A DNA stretch of 64,000 nt from Spiribacter vilamensis. GTDB taxonomy: Bacteria > Pseudomonadota > Gammaproteobacteria > Nitrococcales > Nitrococcaceae. Every line of letters begins with the position of its first letter. The stretch's first letter is position 1. A program made the position numbers and the translations under genes. Positions 39,947 through 49,612 of this stretch are shown here, one piece after another. The notes under the pieces are model-generated. The model saw only the letters and a list, made by a program, of their open reading frames with translations, made no database searches and was not told the DNA's origin. The stretch lies in the NCBI RefSeq assembly GCF_004217415.1, contig NZ_SHLI01000001.1:1302001-1366000 (forward strand), written 5' to 3'.

Positions 39947-40646
39947 ATGTCCGTTGACCTGTCCATTACCCAGCTGATCATCGAGGCGAGCCTGGTCGTC
40001 CAGGCGGTCATGCTCGTCCTGCTGCTGGCCTCGATCAGCTCCTGGGCGATCATCTTTCGCAAGAATCGGGAATTCCGGCAGGCCCAGCGCGGCGCGGAGC
40101 GATTCGAGGACATGTTCTGGTCCGGCGGCAACCTCAACGACATCTACGCGCAGAGCGAACAACCGGATATTGCCACCGGCGGCATGGACCGCATCTTCCG
40201 CGCCGGGCTGCGCGAGTTCCGGCTCATGCGCCGCCAGAGCGCCCCGGCCGAACCCACTATCGAGGCCGCGCAGCGCGCCATGCGGGTCGCCCTCAGCCGC
40301 GAGATGGACCAGATCGAGCAGTCCGTCCCGTTCCTCGCCACCATCGGCTCCACCAGTCCCTATATCGGTCTTTTCGGGACGGTCTGGGGCATCATGAACG
40401 CGTTCCTCGCGCTCGGCGCCATGCAGCAGGCGACCCTATCCACCGTCGCCCCCGGCATCGCCGAGGCGCTCATCGCCACCGCGCTCGGCCTGTTCGCGGC
40501 CATTCCCGCGGTGATCGCCTACAACCGCTTCGCCAACCGCTCCGAGCAGATGACCAGTCGCTACGAGATCTTCATCGAGGAGTTCACCGGCATCCTCCAG
40601 CGCAATCTCCAGGGGGGGCCGGACAACGCCCGCGGACGGCTGGACC

Positions 40647-40657
<11 letters not shown>
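39947..40657 (+). CDS. tolQ: Tol-Pal system proton channel subunit TolQ
   Basis: 236 residues. Three transmembrane helices: an N-terminal one (ASLVVQAVMLVLLLASISSWAI) and two after the cytoplasmic loop (TSPYIGLFGTVWGIMNAF and ALIATALGLFAAIPAVIAY). With TolR it uses the proton gradient to energise TolA during constriction of the outer membrane at division. Overlaps tolR by 11 bp. Confidence 0.96.
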
Positions 40658-41108
<451 letters not shown>

Positions 41109-42104
41109 GTGGCGGCGCCGATGCAGGGGTTCAGGGAAATCGGTCTGTCGGTGCTGGCCCATGCCGTTCTGCTCGGGGCCTTCGCCGTCAGCTTCCGGAT
41201 GACCGGGATGTCCGATCAGGCCAGCCCCGGCACCGAACAGGCCGTGCAGGCGGTGGCCGTCAGCGAGGCCGAGGTCGAGGAGACCATCGAGGCGCTCGAG
41301 GCGCAGGAAGCGGAAGAACGGCGTCAGGAGGAAGAGGCCCTCGAAGCACTCGAGGCCGAGCGCCAGCGTGAGGCCGAACGACTGGCGGCGGAACGCGAGG
41401 CGATCGAGGCCGCCAAGGAAGAACGGCGCCAGGCGGAGGCCGAAGCCGAGCGCCAGCGCGAAGCGGCCGAGAGGGCGCGCCGCGAAGCGGAGGCCGAAGC
41501 TGAGGCCGAGGCGGAAGCGCAGCAGAAACGGGAGGCTGAAGAGCAGGCACGCCGGGAGGCTGAGGCTGAGCGCCAACGGCAGGCCGAGGAGCAGGCCCAG
41601 CGTGAAGCCGAGGCTGAGCGCCAACGGCAGGCCGAGGAACAGGCACAGCGCGAGGCAGAGGCTGAGGCACAGGCCCGGCGGGAGGCCGAGGAACAGGCCC
41701 GCCGCGAGGCGGAGGCCGAGCGCCAGCGGCAGGCCGAGGAACAGGCTCAGCGCGAGGCCGAAGCGGAGGCACAGGCCCGCCGCGAGGCGGAGGAACGGCG
41801 ACAGGCGGAGGCCCAGCGCCAGGCGCGCGGGACCTTTGATGCCGCCATTCGCCAGAAAGTCGAAGGGGTCTGGCGGCGCCCCGCCGGCATCCCCGATGGC
41901 CTGAGCGCACTGGTCGCCGTCCGCCTCGGTCCGGGCGGTATTGTCCTGTCCGTCGACGTCGCCCGATCGAGTGGTAACGCCGCCTTCGATCGCTCCGCCG
42001 TGACCGCGGTGCGGCGCGCCGATCCACTCCCCATGCCCGACGACCCGGCGCTCGCCCAACCCTATCGCGAGGGCGTGGAAATGGTATTCGCACCGGACGC
42101 CTGA
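41109..42104 (+). CDS. tolA: cell envelope integrity protein TolA
   Basis: 331 residues from GTG at 41109 (an ATG at 41121 is possible). One N-terminal membrane helix (IGLSVLAHAVLLGAFAVSF). A very long Glu/Ala/Arg/Gln helical domain II (residues about 55-238) is made of near-identical heptad blocks such as AERQRQAEEQAQREA. The C-terminal domain III (FDAAIRQKVEGVWRRP) binds TolB/Pal partners. DNA under the repeats is itself repetitive, so copy number may vary between strains. Confidence 0.93.
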   Translation: MAAPMQGFREIGLSVLAHAVLLGAFAVSFRMTGMSDQASPGTEQAVQAVAVSEAEVEETIEALEAQEAEERRQEEEALEALEAERQREAERLAAEREAIEAAKEERRQAEAEAERQREAAERARREAEAEAEAEAEAQQKREAEEQARREAEAERQRQAEEQAQREAEAERQRQAEEQAQREAEAEAQARREAEEQARREAEAERQRQAEEQAQREAEAEAQARREAEERRQAEAQRQARGTFDAAIRQKVEGVWRRPAGIPDGLSALVAVRLGPGGIVLSVDVARSSGNAAFDRSAVTAVRRADPLPMPDDPALAQPYREGVEMVFAPDA

Positions 42105-42108
42105 AATA

Positions 42109-43455
42109 ATGAAGCCCCTTGCAGAGATGGGATTGTCCCCGATGAAAGCTGTCGTCCTTGCCCTCATCATGTTCATGGCAACCCCCGCCATGGCGCAGGT
42201 CCGCATCGAGATCAGCGGTGGCGAGGCCGCCGCACTGCCCATCGCCGTGGTCCCGTTCATGCTTGAAGAAGAAGAAAAAGAAGAGGCGGCGCCCGAACTG
42301 GAGATTGACGCCGTCATCCGCGACAACCTCTACCGTAGCGGGCTCTTCGCACCGCTCGATCCGGCCAATCACCTCGGCCAGCCCGCCGCGCTCGAGGACA
42401 TCCGCTTCCAGAACTGGCGGGCACTGGGCGCCGACACCATCGTTGTGGGCAGCGTGGCCCCGCTCGAGGACGAGCGCTACCGGGTCCGCTATGAGCTGGT
42501 GGATGTCTATGCCGGCGAGCGCATCACCGGCCAGCGCTTCCGGGTGACGCCGGACGGGCTTCGCAACCTCGCCCACACCATCAGCGACCAGGTCTTCCAG
42601 GCCCTGATCGGTCGCCCCGGCGGCTTTAACACCCGCATCGCCTACGTCGAGGAAACCGGCGACGTCGACGCGCCCTCCTACCGGCTCGCGGTGGCCGAGG
42701 CCGACGGCCAGCGGCCACAGACCATCCTGACCTCCAGCGAACCTCTCCTGTCACCCGACTGGTCACCGGATGGCGAGCGCATCGCCTACGTGTCGTTCGA
42801 GTCCGGTCGCAGCTCGCAGATCTTCGTACAGGACGTCGCCTCGGGTGATCGCCGGGCCGTGGCCCGCTTCAAGGGCATCAATGGCGCACCCGCCTGGTCC
42901 CCGGACGGCGAACGGCTCGCGGTCACCCTGTCCCGCGACGGCAATCCGGACATCTTCCTGATCGATCCCGACGGCGAACGCGAGCCCCAGGCGCTGACGC
43001 GGCACTTCGGCATCGATACCGAGCCCGCCTGGTCCGCCGATGGTGATGCCATCTACTTCACCTCCAACCGCGGCGGCAGCCCGCAGATCTACCGCATGCC
43101 CGTTGATGGCGGCGACGCCGAGCGCGTCACCTTCGATGGCGGCTACAACGCCAGTCCCACCCTCTCGGACGACGGCCGTTTCCTCGCCTTCGCGCACCAG
43201 GGCGATAGAGGCTTCCGGATCGCCATCCAGGATCTGGACAACGATGTGATGCGCGTACTCACTGATGGCCCACTGGACGAGTCTCCCAGCTTTTCGGCGA
43301 GCAGCAGCATGATCGCCTATACGCGGGATACCGACGAAGGGACCGAGCTGGCGACGGTGTCGGTCTTCGGCCGCGTGCAGGGCGAACTCACCCGCTTCGA
43401 GAACACCGTGCGCGAGCCCGACTGGGGCCCGCTGCCATCCAACACCAACAACTGA
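42109..43455 (+). CDS. tolB: Tol-Pal system beta-propeller protein TolB
   Basis: 448 residues. A signal peptide ends at PAMAQ; the ATG at 42142 would give a more standard signal length. The N-terminal domain (residues about 30-165) precedes a six-bladed WD40-like propeller with repeated SPDWSPDGERIAYVS-type blades. A run of Glu and Lys after the signal (LEEEEKEEAAPELE) is an unusual acidic insert. It links TolA to Pal in the periplasm. Confidence 0.95.
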   Translation: MKPLAEMGLSPMKAVVLALIMFMATPAMAQVRIEISGGEAAALPIAVVPFMLEEEEKEEAAPELEIDAVIRDNLYRSGLFAPLDPANHLGQPAALEDIRFQNWRALGADTIVVGSVAPLEDERYRVRYELVDVYAGERITGQRFRVTPDGLRNLAHTISDQVFQALIGRPGGFNTRIAYVEETGDVDAPSYRLAVAEADGQRPQTILTSSEPLLSPDWSPDGERIAYVSFESGRSSQIFVQDVASGDRRAVARFKGINGAPAWSPDGERLAVTLSRDGNPDIFLIDPDGEREPQALTRHFGIDTEPAWSADGDAIYFTSNRGGSPQIYRMPVDGGDAERVTFDGGYNASPTLSDDGRFLAFAHQGDRGFRIAIQDLDNDVMRVLTDGPLDESPSFSASSSMIAYTRDTDEGTELATVSVFGRVQGELTRFENTVREPDWGPLPSNTNN

Positions 43456-43482
43456 ATACACCGATTGAATGGAGAACGCCTC

Positions 43483-44049
43483 ATGAAACCGATCCGATAC
43501 TGGCTGATCCCCGTCGCCCTGACCGCACTGCTGGCGGGCTGCGCCACCACCGACGACGCCATTGACGATGCCGAAATGGCGGAAATCGATCAGGCCGCCG
43601 CCGCCGAGGCCCAGACCGGGGACGGCGATGGAAGCGGGGGCGGTGGCGCGGCCGCCAGCGGCGCCACGGGGACAGGTAGCGTGTCCGGCGAGCCACTCGA
43701 GGACCCGGACAGCCCGCTATCCGACCGGGTCATTTACTTCGACTACGACAGCTCGACCTTGAGTGAGGACGCCATGGCGCTGATCGAGGCCCACGGCGAA
43801 TACCTGGCCAATAATGGTGACCGTCGGATGCTCGTGGAGGGCCACACCGACGAGCGCGGCTCCCGCGAGTACAACCTCGCCCTCGGTGAGCGGCGTGCGG
43901 AATCGGTAGAGCAGGCCCTGCTGATCAGCGGTGCCGACGACGACCAGGTCGAGACCGTGAGTTACGGCGAGGAGAGCCCGGCGGTCAGTGGCAGTGGTGA
44001 ATCCGTCTGGTCGGAGAACCGCCGCGCCGCCCTCGTCTACGAGCGCTGA
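43483..44049 (+). CDS. pal: peptidoglycan-associated lipoprotein Pal
   Basis: 188 residues from the ATG at 43483, chosen because GGAG lies ten bases upstream; the in-frame ATG at 43465 has no RBS. The lipobox is LLAGC. A Gly/Ala/Glu-rich linker precedes the OmpA-like domain with IYFDYDSSTL and LVEGHTDERGSREYN. It tethers the outer membrane to peptidoglycan. Confidence 0.96.
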   Translation: MKPIRYWLIPVALTALLAGCATTDDAIDDAEMAEIDQAAAAEAQTGDGDGSGGGGAAASGATGTGSVSGEPLEDPDSPLSDRVIYFDYDSSTLSEDAMALIEAHGEYLANNGDRRMLVEGHTDERGSREYNLALGERRAESVEQALLISGADDDQVETVSYGEESPAVSGSGESVWSENRRAALVYER

Positions 44050-44052
44050 TCG

Positions 44053-44922
44053 ATGAAGCGGAGAGCGAGACCCATGCAACTTACCCGAATCAATGCGCTG
44101 GGACTGGCCGTCGTCATTGGCGTCGGCTCGGCCCTCGCGGTCAGCCCGCAGACCGGCCTGGCCCAGCCCCTCGAGCGTCGCGTCGACCGCCTCGAAGACC
44201 GTATCTCGGGCTCCGCCATGATGCGGATGATGAACCAGAACGAGACACTGCAGCGCGAGATCACCACCCTGCGTGGGGAAATCGAGCGCCTCCAGCGCCA
44301 GATCGATGACATCCGCGATCAGCAGCGCGAGCTCTACCTGGATCTGGACGGACGGCTGCAGGCGCTGGAGACCGCCGATAGCGAGGGCGGTGACGAGGAA
44401 AGCGACAGCGACGCCGGTGATGGTGCCAGTGGCGGTGACGGCGGCGGTGACGGTGGCGGTGCGGCGTCTGATGCGAAGCCCGCGGCCGATGACGCCCTGC
44501 CGGTCGAATCCAGCAACGAATCAGCGAGTGACGACGCCGAAGCGGACTCCACCGCCGCCCGCGAGGCCTACGAATCGGCCTTCAGCGAACTGCAGGCCGG
44601 TCGCTATGATGCCGCCGCGGAGGCTTTTCGGCAGTTCCTTAACGATCACCCCGACGCGGAACTCGCCGCCAATGCCCGCTACTGGCTCGGCGAATCGCAT
44701 TACGTTGTTCGCGACTTTGACGCGGCCATGACGGCTTTCCAGAAGGTGGTCGACAACCACTCGGGTAGTCGCAAGCACCCCGACGCCCTGCTCAAGATCG
44801 GCTACGTCCATCTGGAACAGGGTCGGGACGAGCAGGGACGCGAAACCCTGCAACAGGTGGTTGAGGAATTCCCCGACAGCACGGCCGCGCGGCTGGCACA
44901 GACCCGGCTCGACGAGGGCTAG
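44053..44922 (+). CDS. cpoB: cell division coordinator CpoB (YbgF)
   Basis: 289 residues. Signal peptide, N-terminal trimeric coiled coil (LQREITTLRGEIERLQRQIDD), then an unusually long acidic Gly/Ser/Asp linker (residues about 113-165). Three C-terminal TPR-like repeats follow (YESAFSELQAGRYDAAAEAF onward). It couples Tol-Pal with peptidoglycan synthesis. Last gene of the tol-pal block. Confidence 0.93.
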   Translation: MKRRARPMQLTRINALGLAVVIGVGSALAVSPQTGLAQPLERRVDRLEDRISGSAMMRMMNQNETLQREITTLRGEIERLQRQIDDIRDQQRELYLDLDGRLQALETADSEGGDEESDSDAGDGASGGDGGGDGGGAASDAKPAADDALPVESSNESASDDAEADSTAAREAYESAFSELQAGRYDAAAEAFRQFLNDHPDAELAANARYWLGESHYVVRDFDAAMTAFQKVVDNHSGSRKHPDALLKIGYVHLEQGRDEQGRETLQQVVEEFPDSTAARLAQTRLDEG

Positions 44923-45042
44923 CACGGTTTGACGGGTGTTGGCCTGCGCGGTCGCTGTCAGCGAATCATCACCTGATTGAAAAGTTTCTGTCACATCGTT
45001 TCTTCAACCTGTGAGTCCGTTATCACATGAGAGGACAACGAC

Positions 45043-45939
45043 ATGACGGATACCAGAACGATCGCGTTCGCGGCTTTAACCGGGCTTGCGACGATCGGCA
45101 TCGCCGGCAACGCCACCGCCCAGACCGACCTCACGGAGGTCTGCCCGAACCCCATGCGGATGGCCGATACCGGCGTTGAGGGCATGAGGCCGCTGGCGCA
45201 GGCCTTCGGACCATTCCAGGAAGTTTTCCAGGAGAAAACGGGCCTCGAGCTCGAGCTCTACGGCCTGAACAACCGCACCGCCGCCGGTAACGCGCTCCAG
45301 TACGATGAGGTGGAGATGGTGTTTGCCGGACCCGCCGAGCTGCTGCTGATGCGGCGAGAGGTGGAAGACGGCATCGACGTCCTGTTCGGAATCGAGCGGC
45401 CGTACTACGGAACGACCTATGTCGTCCGTGACGGGAGCGGTATCGAGACCATGGCCGATCTCGAGGACAAGCATGTCCTGATGAAGGACATCGGCTCCAC
45501 CAGCGGCCACCTGATCCCCACGAAAATGCTGGCCGATGCCGGCCTCGATCCCGAGCGGGACGTCGATATCACCATGGCGGGTGACGCCTTTATCCAGGCG
45601 TTCGCCAATGGCGATGGCGATGCCATGGGCGGCGGTAATGACGACGCCGATGAGCTCGTGGACAACGTCGATCCGAACGGCAACTACCGCGTACTCGCGG
45701 AGTCCGGTCCGCTGCCCGGCGACCCGGTGGTTATTCGCAGCGAGATCAGCCAGGACTGCAAGACCGGCCTTCGTAACGCCATGATCGAGAACCGGGATGC
45801 GTTCTGGGAGGCGCTTGTCTCCACCGAGCGCAACGAAGAGAAGTTTCTCAATCGTGGCTCCGAGCTCAATTTCGATTTCAAGATCAGTGATTACGATGAA
45901 GTGAAGGCGGCCTACGACGCTGCCGGTATCGAGCTCTAG
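45043..45939 (+). CDS. phnD: phosphate/phosphonate ABC transporter substrate-binding protein, PhnD-like
   Basis: 298 residues. Signal peptide (LTGLATIGIAGNATAQ), then the PhnD fold: YYGTTYVVRDGSGIETMADLEDKHVLMKD and DIGSTSGHLIPTKML are the family's ligand-binding region, followed by AFANGDGDAMGGGNDD. It binds phosphonate, phosphite or a related oxyanion. Preceded by AGAGGA; the 120-bp leader has no convincing regulator site. First of phnD-phnC-phnE. Confidence 0.85.
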   Translation: MTDTRTIAFAALTGLATIGIAGNATAQTDLTEVCPNPMRMADTGVEGMRPLAQAFGPFQEVFQEKTGLELELYGLNNRTAAGNALQYDEVEMVFAGPAELLLMRREVEDGIDVLFGIERPYYGTTYVVRDGSGIETMADLEDKHVLMKDIGSTSGHLIPTKMLADAGLDPERDVDITMAGDAFIQAFANGDGDAMGGGNDDADELVDNVDPNGNYRVLAESGPLPGDPVVIRSEISQDCKTGLRNAMIENRDAFWEALVSTERNEEKFLNRGSELNFDFKISDYDEVKAAYDAAGIEL

Positions 45940-45966
45940 AGGGGCCATCCCGATTGGAGGCCGGCA

Positions 45967-46773
45967 ATGGCAACGGTCGAAGTAACCGATCTGCACAAAT
46001 CCTTCGGCGATCTTCATGTACTCCGGGGAATCGATCTGAAGGTCGAGAGCGGCGAGTGCGTCATCCTTCTGGGCGCTAACGGTTGCGGCAAATCCACCCT
46101 GATCCGGTGTCTCAACGGCCTGGCCCTGCCGAACCGGGGCCGGGTCGAGATCGCCGGACAGGATATTGCCCGCACCCGAGGGCGAAGATTGCGCCGGGCA
46201 CGCCAGCAGATCGGCGTGGTGTTCCAGCATTTCAACCTGGTCCCTAACGTGAGCGTGTTCCAGAACGTCCTCTACGGGGCGCTGGGACGGCAGAGCGGTG
46301 GATTCCTGCGCACGTTGGCGCCGTTCGCCCCGGATGAACTGCGTCATCAGGCGATGGCCTGTCTCGATCGGGTGGGGCTGGCGGAGCACGCGGGGCAGGA
46401 CTGCCGCCAGCTATCCGGCGGACAGCAGCAACGATTGGCGATTGCCCGCACGCTCTTGCAGGATCCGGATGTGCTCGTGGCCGACGAGCCCGTGGCCAGC
46501 CTGGATCCGCGCGCAGGACGCCGGGTGATGGAGTTGTTGATGGAGATCGTCCGCGAGCGCGGGATGACCGTGCTGTGCTCGCTGCACCAGCTGGAGCTCG
46601 CCAGCGAGTATGGCGACCGGGTGGTGGGCATGAAGGCGGGACGTATCGAGCTCGATGAAAGGCATGCCCGAATCGAGCCATCGGCGATGAATGCCCTCTA
46701 TCAGGGGGTAGTCCGTGTGGATGACCCGTCCCCCGTCACCGCCGCTCCTGTCGCCGTCGATCAAACCGCCTGA
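45967..46773 (+). CDS. phnC: phosphonate-type ABC transporter ATP-binding protein PhnC
   Basis: 268 residues. Walker A GANGCGKST, signature QLSGGQQQRLAIARTLL, Walker B VLVADEPVASLDP. The VFQHFNLVPNVSVFQNVLYGALG segment is typical of PhnC. Energises PhnE. Its gene begins 27 bp after phnD and is followed by phnE after 11 bp. Confidence 0.9.
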   Translation: MATVEVTDLHKSFGDLHVLRGIDLKVESGECVILLGANGCGKSTLIRCLNGLALPNRGRVEIAGQDIARTRGRRLRRARQQIGVVFQHFNLVPNVSVFQNVLYGALGRQSGGFLRTLAPFAPDELRHQAMACLDRVGLAEHAGQDCRQLSGGQQQRLAIARTLLQDPDVLVADEPVASLDPRAGRRVMELLMEIVRERGMTVLCSLHQLELASEYGDRVVGMKAGRIELDERHARIEPSAMNALYQGVVRVDDPSPVTAAPVAVDQTA

Positions 46774-46784
46774 ACGGAGGCCCC

Positions 46785-47591
46785 ATGGATCGCTCTCAGA
46801 GTAACTCCGATCTGACGCCGCCACGGCGATTCCGACGCCCGTCGCCGTTCGGGCTCATCATCATGGTGGTTTTCCTGGCCTTCCTGGTGCAGGGCGTACT
46901 GGTCATGGAGATCACGCCGGCGCGCCTCGCCAGCGGTGCCGTCAACCTGGTGCATTTCGTCGGCCGAGCACTGCCGCCCGCGATGAACGACCTCGACGTC
47001 ATCTTCTGGGCGATGCTGGAGACACTCTATATCGCCCTGGTGGGCGTGACCGCCGGGGTCATACTGAGCGTGCCATTCGCCTTCCTCGCTGCCCGCAATA
47101 CCACGCCGAACGTAATCGTCCGTGTGATCACCCGGTTCCTGGTCGCCGCCATGCGTACCATCCCCGACCTGATATGGGCGCTGATCTTCGTAGTCGCGGT
47201 GGGCCTGGGGCCGCTGGCCGGGGTGCTGGCCATCGTGATGGATACCGTCGGCTTCGCCGCCCGCTTTTTCTCCGAGCGCATCGAGGAAGTCCATCCCGGG
47301 CCGTCGGAGGCGCTCGCCTCGACAGGCGCGCGACGTCTATCCGTGATTGGCGGGGCGATCATGCCCGAGACACTGGCCTCGATGACGGCGACGAGTCTCT
47401 TCAGCGTCGAGAAGGCACTGCGCTCGGCGGTGACCCTGGGACTGGTCGGCGCCGGCGGCATCGGCGTCGAGCTGACCGCGGCCATGCAGCTGTACAACTA
47501 CGACGAAGCACTGACCATCATCCTGATTATCCTGGTCTGCGTCCTCGGCTTCGAGCAGCTCTCCTCGGCCATTCGCAAGCGCGTGATCTGA
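46785..47591 (+). CDS. phnE: phosphonate-type ABC transporter permease PhnE
   Basis: 268 residues. About six membrane segments. The cytoplasmic EAA loop is EALASTGARRLSVIGGAIMPE, preceded by the PhnE-typical VRVITRFLVAAMRTIPDLIWALIFV. A single permease implies a homodimeric channel. No C-P lyase or phosphonatase gene is in the window, so the transported compound is uncertain. Confidence 0.9.
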   Translation: MDRSQSNSDLTPPRRFRRPSPFGLIIMVVFLAFLVQGVLVMEITPARLASGAVNLVHFVGRALPPAMNDLDVIFWAMLETLYIALVGVTAGVILSVPFAFLAARNTTPNVIVRVITRFLVAAMRTIPDLIWALIFVVAVGLGPLAGVLAIVMDTVGFAARFFSERIEEVHPGPSEALASTGARRLSVIGGAIMPETLASMTATSLFSVEKALRSAVTLGLVGAGGIGVELTAAMQLYNYDEALTIILIILVCVLGFEQLSSAIRKRVI

Positions 47592-47612
47592 GGTGGATTG
47601 CGGGCCCTCGTA

Positions 47613-47641
47613 TTGCCGCAAAGCCGGTCGCGCCGTATCAT
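47613..47641 (+). promoter_or_regulatory. predicted promoter of tRNA-Lys
   Basis: TTGCCG (47613-47618), 17-base spacer, TATCAT (47636-47641), ending 11 bases before the tRNA 5' end. Each box is close to consensus. Confidence 0.6.
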
Positions 47642-47652
47642 TACAGATTGTC

Positions 47653-47728
47653 GGGTCGTTAGCTCAGCTGGTAGAGCATCGGACTTTTAATCCGCTGGTC
47701 GCAGGTTCGAACCCTGCACGACCCACCA
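47653..47728 (+). tRNA. tRNA-Lys (UUU)
   Basis: 76 nt including an encoded CCA. Acceptor stem GGGTCGT pairs with ACGACCC. The D-arm AGCTCAGCTGGTAGAGC, anticodon loop CTTTTAA (anticodon TTT) and T-arm GCAGGTTCGAACCCTGC are all intact. In other gammaproteobacteria a lysine tRNA commonly follows the tol-pal-cpoB block; here phnDCE lies between. Confidence 0.98.
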
Positions 47729-47812
47729 ATCATCAAGCCCTTCCCTATCGCGGCCCAATAGAGTCGGCGAGAGCTTACTCCCGCAATTGGATGTATTGCC
47801 GGCACCGGGACA

Positions 47813-48070
47813 TCAGAAAATCTCCTCGATCTCCGCGGCACTGCCCCTGGAGCGCTTCGCAACCCGGAGCTCCAGATCCAGAGCGGCCAGAACCCTCAGA
47901 ATCGTATCCAATCGGGTCGCCGGGTTACCCGTCTCGATAAGGGAGATTGTCTCCTGGCGCAGCCCGGCCTTTTCACCAAGCTGTGCCTGCGTCAGCCCCA
48001 GGCTTTTCCGAGTGCGGCGGATGAAGTTGCCGAGCTGCCGTGGCGTGCGTGCCAACTCATTCATAATCAT
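47813..48070 (-). CDS. HipB-like XRE-family transcriptional regulator without HipA
   Basis: 85 residues. A Cro/C1-type helix-turn-helix (LGLTQAQLGEKAGLRQETISLIETG) with a HipB-like continuation (RLDTILRVLAALDLELRV). HipB normally precedes and neutralises the kinase HipA, but the 3' side here is the tRNA-Lys and no hipA is nearby. It is therefore an orphan antitoxin or stand-alone regulator. AT-richer than its neighbours. Confidence 0.85.
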   Translation of the reverse strand: MIMNELARTPRQLGNFIRRTRKSLGLTQAQLGEKAGLRQETISLIETGNPATRLDTILRVLAALDLELRVAKRSRGSAAEIEEIF

Positions 48071-48331
48071 GACCTCAATCTTAGTATGCGCTAATCCCGA
48101 TACTTTGACGGTATCGTGATTGGCGCATAAAAAGACTTTATTCGCTGATTACGATGAAGGAGCCCGAAATACTTTAGCTACGGCCAAGGTATCGCAGCAC
48201 GCAATTAACTGCGATCTTCGACAACCATCGTGGACAAAGGCTTCGACTTACCGGGGAGAGTCACGTCCAACCCCCGGGGTTTTCCACCGCTCCACTGCAT
48301 TTCGCTCGTGTACGCGAGATCCGACATACCG

Positions 48332-49612
48332 CTAAAGCCCTGCCGCGGCCAGCGCCTGGTCGACATCGGCAAGGATATCGTCGATGTGCTCGATGCCCAC
48401 CGAGATGCGGACCATGTCGCGGCTGACGCCGGCGCTCGCCAGTTCCTCGTCGTTGAGCTGACGATGGGTCGTGGTGGCCGGATGGCAGGCCAGTGACTTG
48501 GCGTCGCCGATATTCACCAGTCGAACGATCAGCTGCAGCGCGTCGATGAACTTCGCACCGGCCTCTTCGCCGCCCTTGATACCGAAGCTGAGGATGCCCC
48601 CGGCGTTGTTCCCGCCCATGTACTTCTGCACCAGCGGAAAGTACGGGCTGTCCGGCAGGCCGGCGTATTTCACCCAGCTCACGCCCGGATGGGCCTGGAG
48701 ATGCTCGGCGAGCGCAATCGAGTTTTCACCCTGACGTTCCATGCGCAGCGGCACGGTCTCGATCCCCTGCATGAGCATGAAGGCGTTCATGGGTGAGAGT
48801 GCCGCGCCCATGTTGCGCAGCGGTGCCACCCGACAGCGGCCGATGTAGGCCGCCGCCCCCAGGGCCTCGGTGTAGGTGACGCCGTGGTAGGAGGGATCCG
48901 GCTCGGTGAGCATGGGGAACCGCTCGGCATGATCCGCCCAGGGGAAGTTGCCGGAATCGATGATCACGCCCCCCACGGTGGTGCCGTGGCCGCCCATGGC
49001 CTTGGTGAGCGAGTGGATGACGATGTCGGCGCCCTGCTCGATCGGTCGCCAGAGAACGGGGGTCGGCACGGTGTTATCGACAATCAGCGGGACGCCATGG
49101 CGATGGGCGACGGCGGCGAACGCCTCGATGTCGACGACGTTGCCGTTGGGATTGCCCACGGTCTCGGCATAAACGACCTTGGTGCGGTCGTCGATCAGCG
49201 CCTCGATGGCCGCCGGATCATCGCCGCTCGCGAATCGCACCTCGATGCCCATGTTGGGCATGGCGTGGGCGAACAGGTTGTAGGTCCCGCCATAGAGCTG
49301 GCTGGTGGTGACGATGTTGTCGCCGACGCGGGTGATGCACTGGATCGCGTAGGTGATCGCGGCCATGCCCGAGGCCACGGCCAGTCCACCGATGCCACCC
49401 TCCATATCCGCCACGCGCTGCTCGAGCGCCGCATTGGTCGGATTCATGATGCGGGTGTAGATATTGCCCTCGACCTTCAGATCGAAGAGGTCGGCACCGT
49501 GCTGGGTGTCGTCGAAGGCGTAGGACGTAGTCTGGTAGATCGGCACAGCGACGGCCTTGGTGGTGGGATCCGGTGAATAGCCGCTGTGGATGGCCTTGGT
49601 CTCGAGCTTCAT
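48332..49612 (-). CDS. metY: O-acetylhomoserine aminocarboxypropyltransferase/sulfhydrylase
   Basis: 426 residues. A PLP-dependent Cys/Met metabolism enzyme: starts KLETKAIHSGYSPDPTTKAVAVPIYQTTSY, PLP Lys in IHSLTKAMGGHGTTVGG, and the YTRIMNPTNAALEQRVADMEGG motif. Its size and C-terminus (LVNIGDAKSLACHPATTTHRQL) fit MetY rather than MetB/MetC. It makes homocysteine from O-acetylhomoserine and sulfide. A TATGAT -10-like box lies about 60 bases upstream. Confidence 0.93.
   Translation of the reverse strand: MKLETKAIHSGYSPDPTTKAVAVPIYQTTSYAFDDTQHGADLFDLKVEGNIYTRIMNPTNAALEQRVADMEGGIGGLAVASGMAAITYAIQCITRVGDNIVTTSQLYGGTYNLFAHAMPNMGIEVRFASGDDPAAIEALIDDRTKVVYAETVGNPNGNVVDIEAFAAVAHRHGVPLIVDNTVPTPVLWRPIEQGADIVIHSLTKAMGGHGTTVGGVIIDSGNFPWADHAERFPMLTEPDPSYHGVTYTEALGAAAYIGRCRVAPLRNMGAALSPMNAFMLMQGIETVPLRMERQGENSIALAEHLQAHPGVSWVKYAGLPDSPYFPLVQKYMGGNNAGGILSFGIKGGEEAGAKFIDALQLIVRLVNIGDAKSLACHPATTTHRQLNDEELASAGVSRDMVRISVGIEHIDDILADVDQALAAAGL

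Noticed and set aside
41280-41830. Repetitive DNA in tolA as a separate tandem repeat element
   Set aside because: It is explained by the coiled-coil heptads of TolA domain II.
44985-45020. Possible Pho box before phnD (CTGTCAC and CTGTGAG about 21 bases apart)
   Set aside because: The spacing loosely fits, but the middle repeat (TTTCTTC) does not match the consensus, so I do not call it.
48120-48335. 71-residue frame between the HipB-like gene and metY
   Set aside because: Starts with TTG, has no RBS or domain, and composition is not gene-like. At most a remnant.
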